Source: an uncultured Eubacteriaceae bacterium (lineage in GTDB: Bacteria; Bacillota; Clostridia; Eubacteriales; Eubacteriaceae). From it: 8,582 nucleotides of DNA. Shown piece after piece: positions 6,812 through 8,582 of this stretch (the first letter of the stretch is position 1; each line of letters starts with the position of its first letter). Both the position numbers and the translations under genes were made by a program. Below the pieces are notes generated by a model, which searched no databases, was not told the origin of the DNA, and saw only the letters and a list, made by a program, of their open reading frames with translations. The DNA is taken from NCBI GenBank assembly GCA_947625175.1, contig CANQNI010000062.1:1-8582 (forward strand). Direction: 5' to 3'.

Positions 6812-8452
6812 TTAAATCCTTATGAAATCTTCATCTACATGTAATTGAATTAATGTTGGACCATTAATTTTAATAGCTTCTTTAACTGCGTCTAAAGCTT
6901 CTTCAGTTGTATTGGCTTCGAAACTGGTAATTCCATAAGCTTCAGCAATTTTAGAAAAATCCAAATCAAAATTCAAATCAGTTCCAGAATAATGATCTTT
7001 TCCATAAGTATCATGTTGTAACTGACGAACCATTCCTAACTTAGTATTATTAAACAAAATTATATTCATATTTAAATTATTTTGAGCAATAATAGCTAGT
7101 TCAGCCATAGACATTTGAAAACTTCCATCACCACAAACAGTAAAGAATTGTTTATCAGCCGGATTTCCTGCAGCTATAACAGCTCCTGCTGTTGCCGGAA
7201 TACTATACCCCATTGTTCCTAAACCTCCAGAGGTAAAATAACGTCTATCTTTTATAATGTCATAATATAAGGCTGACCAAATTTGATTAAGTCCTACATC
7301 GGCAATTATCGTAGCATCATTATCTGTTATTTTAGATAATTCTTTAAAGAAGATCTTTGGATTAACTTTATTATTTTCTAAGCATTCACTAAATATTAAA
7401 GGATATTCTTCCTTAATTTCTTCTATTCTTTTAAGCCAAGCTGAATAATTATTATTAATCTTTTGGGATAATAAAGATAAAAGAATAGTTTTAGCATCTC
7501 CAACTATTGGAATTTCAGTTTGATTAATATTTTTACTTATTTCAGCAGGATCTATATCAATATGTATTAAATCGACATTATTCAAATGATGTTGTAAATT
7601 AAAGATACCCCGATCACTCATACGAGCACCGATACATATACAAAGATCAGCTTCGTTAAGTATTCTATTAGAATGTTCAAATCCATGACTTCCAGCAACT
7701 CCACAAAACAGTGGATGTTCTTCAGGAAAACTTCCTATTCCCATTAGTGTCGTAATTACTGGAATTCCATTTTTTTCAGCAAATTCTAACAACTCTTTTT
7801 CTGCATTAGAGAGTTTAACTCCTCCACCAGCATAAATAAGAGGTTTTTTACTTTGTTTAATTTTTCGTAATGCTCTTCTAATTTGTCCAGTATGACCTAC
7901 AATTGTAGGTTTATATCCAGGAAGATTAGTTTTTTCTTTATAATTAACTTTTTTTATTGTTTCTTCCTGAACATCTCTTGGAATATCAATTAAAACAGGT
8001 CCAGGTCGACCAGTTGAAGCTATGTGAAAAGCTTCATTAATAATACGAGGAATATCTTCAGCTTTTTTAACAAGATAGGAATGTTTAACAAATGGTTCTG
8101 TAGCGCCAGTTATATCAGCTTCTTGAAACGCATCTGAACCTATTAAATCTCTATTTACTTGTCCAGTTATAGCAATAATAGGAATCGAATCCAAATAGGC
8201 TGTAGCAATCCCTGTAACCAGATTTGTAGCTCCTGGTCCAGAGGTAGCTAAACATACTCCTACTTTCCCTGAGGACCGAGCATAACCACTTGCATAATGA
8301 GGGGCAGCTTGTTCATTTCTTACTAATACATGTTTAATTTTTGAATCCCTTAATGATTCATAAATAGGTAATAAAGCTCCCCCAGGATACCCAAAAATCG
8401 TATCCACATCATGATTTGCTAAACAATTTAATAATAATTTTGAGGCTAACAT
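6812..8452 (-). CDS. ilvB: Acetolactate (acetohydroxyacid) synthase large, catalytic subunit
   Basis: Thiamine-diphosphate enzyme that condenses two pyruvates to 2-acetolactate (valine/leucine route) or pyruvate with 2-ketobutyrate (isoleucine route). It has the three-domain plan: N-terminal domain with GYPGGALLPIYE (21-32) and catalytic E47 in RNEQAAPHYASGYAR, a central FAD-type domain (about 185-325), and a C-terminal cofactor domain with GDGS (441-444) to NN (468-469) binding Mg and the diphosphate. GPGATNLVTG and DAFQEADI are family blocks. The adjacent IlvN subunit supports a biosynthetic rather than a catabolic AlsS enzyme. Several conserved places differ: Leu478 for the active-site Trp (VRQLQ), N100 in GQVNRDLIG, ADVGLNQIW for the usual DVGQHQMW, and GARMSDRGI for GARFDDRVTG. 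At 546 residues it also ends early, at VDEDFIRI, without the common PMVPPG tail. The ATG has no good ribosome-binding site but follows the upstream stop codon by one base. Confidence 0.95.
   Translation of the reverse strand: MLASKLLLNCLANHDVDTIFGYPGGALLPIYESLRDSKIKHVLVRNEQAAPHYASGYARSSGKVGVCLATSGPGATNLVTGIATAYLDSIPIIAITGQVNRDLIGSDAFQEADITGATEPFVKHSYLVKKAEDIPRIINEAFHIASTGRPGPVLIDIPRDVQEETIKKVNYKEKTNLPGYKPTIVGHTGQIRRALRKIKQSKKPLIYAGGGVKLSNAEKELLEFAEKNGIPVITTLMGIGSFPEEHPLFCGVAGSHGFEHSNRILNEADLCICIGARMSDRGIFNLQHHLNNVDLIHIDIDPAEISKNINQTEIPIVGDAKTILLSLLSQKINNNYSAWLKRIEEIKEEYPLIFSECLENNKVNPKIFFKELSKITDNDATIIADVGLNQIWSALYYDIIKDRRYFTSGGLGTMGYSIPATAGAVIAAGNPADKQFFTVCGDGSFQMSMAELAIIAQNNLNMNIILFNNTKLGMVRQLQHDTYGKDHYSGTDLNFDLDFSKIAEAYGITSFEANTTEEALDAVKEAIKINGPTLIQLHVDEDFIRI
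6817..6821 (-). promoter_or_regulatory. Ribosome-binding site of ilvN inside the end of ilvB
   Basis: AAGGA, embedded in the last codons of ilvB, lies six bases upstream of the ilvN ATG. With the TAATATG junction it lets ribosomes finishing ilvB start ilvN directly. The ilvB start has the same junction but lacks such a site. Confidence 0.65.
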
Positions 8453-8453
8453 A

Positions 8454-8582
8454 TTAACGATAAAATAATATTTTTCCTATTAAAGGTGTTTTTACTTTAA
8501 TAGCATTCATTGGACATAATTCTTGACAACAAAAACATCTAATACAACGATTATAATTATATTTAGGATAGTTTTTATTTTT
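8454..8582 (-). CDS. C-terminus of a 4Fe-4S ferredoxin-type protein, probably DUF362 family (N-terminus beyond the right edge)
   Basis: Only the last 42 residues and the stop codon are in the window. They carry one 4Fe-4S motif, CIRCFCCQELCP (C13, C16, C19 and C23 of the fragment in CxxCxxCxxxCP spacing, with an extra C18), followed by MNAIKV and a short basic and hydrophobic tail. The CxCC-x-E-LCP form close to the C-terminus is characteristic of DUF362 (COG2006) proteins, whose function is not settled, so that is the preferred assignment. A different ferredoxin-domain protein cannot be excluded without the rest of the gene. The TAA stop is one base before the ilvB ATG, so it is probably co-transcribed with ilvBN. 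A link between the iron-sulfur protein and branched-chain amino acid synthesis is suggested only by position. Confidence 0.75.
   Translation of the reverse strand, partial: KNKNYPKYNYNRCIRCFCCQELCPMNAIKVKTPLIGKILFYR

Noticed and set aside
8453..8582. A T-box or leader-peptide attenuator in front of ilvB
   Set aside because: The 130 bases upstream of ilvB are coding sequence of the 4Fe-4S protein with only one intergenic base. Any such leader would have to lie upstream of the operon, outside the window.

Overview
This AT-rich window has the dense, operon-packed layout of a low-GC bacterium, probably an anaerobic Firmicute. A Halanaerobiales-type organism would fit, but that placement is a guess from base composition and gene content, not something the sequence proves. 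All genes recognised belong to known families. I found no RNA gene, CRISPR array, insertion sequence or phage gene, and no convincing new multi-gene system. The most interesting signals are unusual residues in a biosynthetic enzyme.

Layout. The left part (1-4990) is a minus-strand cluster read in the order rarA (AAA+ ATPase of stalled replication forks), an M16C presequence-protease-like zinc metallopeptidase, and a secreted D-alanyl-D-alanine carboxypeptidase that runs off the left edge. The genes touch or overlap, so one transcript from a promoter near 5043-5070 is likely. The three have no obvious shared pathway; this looks like a housekeeping operon. A 203-bp divergent intergenic region (4991-5193) separates this cluster from one plus-strand gene, a ten-helix EamA/DMT-family transporter (5194-6135). 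The transporter has its own candidate promoter, a palindrome between promoter and start codon, and a strong intrinsic terminator.

The 144-bp convergent intergenic region (6136-6279) holds a 14-bp tandem duplication and two back-to-back terminators, one for each strand. To the right is a second minus-strand operon, read right to left: the C-terminus of a DUF362/ferredoxin-type 4Fe-4S protein (cut by the right edge), ilvB and ilvN. IlvB and IlvN form acetohydroxyacid synthase, the first common enzyme of branched-chain amino acid synthesis. IlvN is the ACT-domain subunit that senses valine. Both junctions in this operon have the same TAATATG arrangement, in which the stop codon is followed one base later by the next ATG, which suggests translational coupling.

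Most worth a second look: the acetohydroxyacid synthase catalytic subunit has Leu at the active-site Trp position that sets 2-ketobutyrate preference and herbicide sensitivity. It also differs at other conserved active-site loops and lacks the usual C-terminal tail. In the carboxypeptidase, the third catalytic motif (KTG) is missing from where it would be expected, so it lies beyond the window after an enlarged loop or is absent. No stretch longer than 300 bases lacks a gene.
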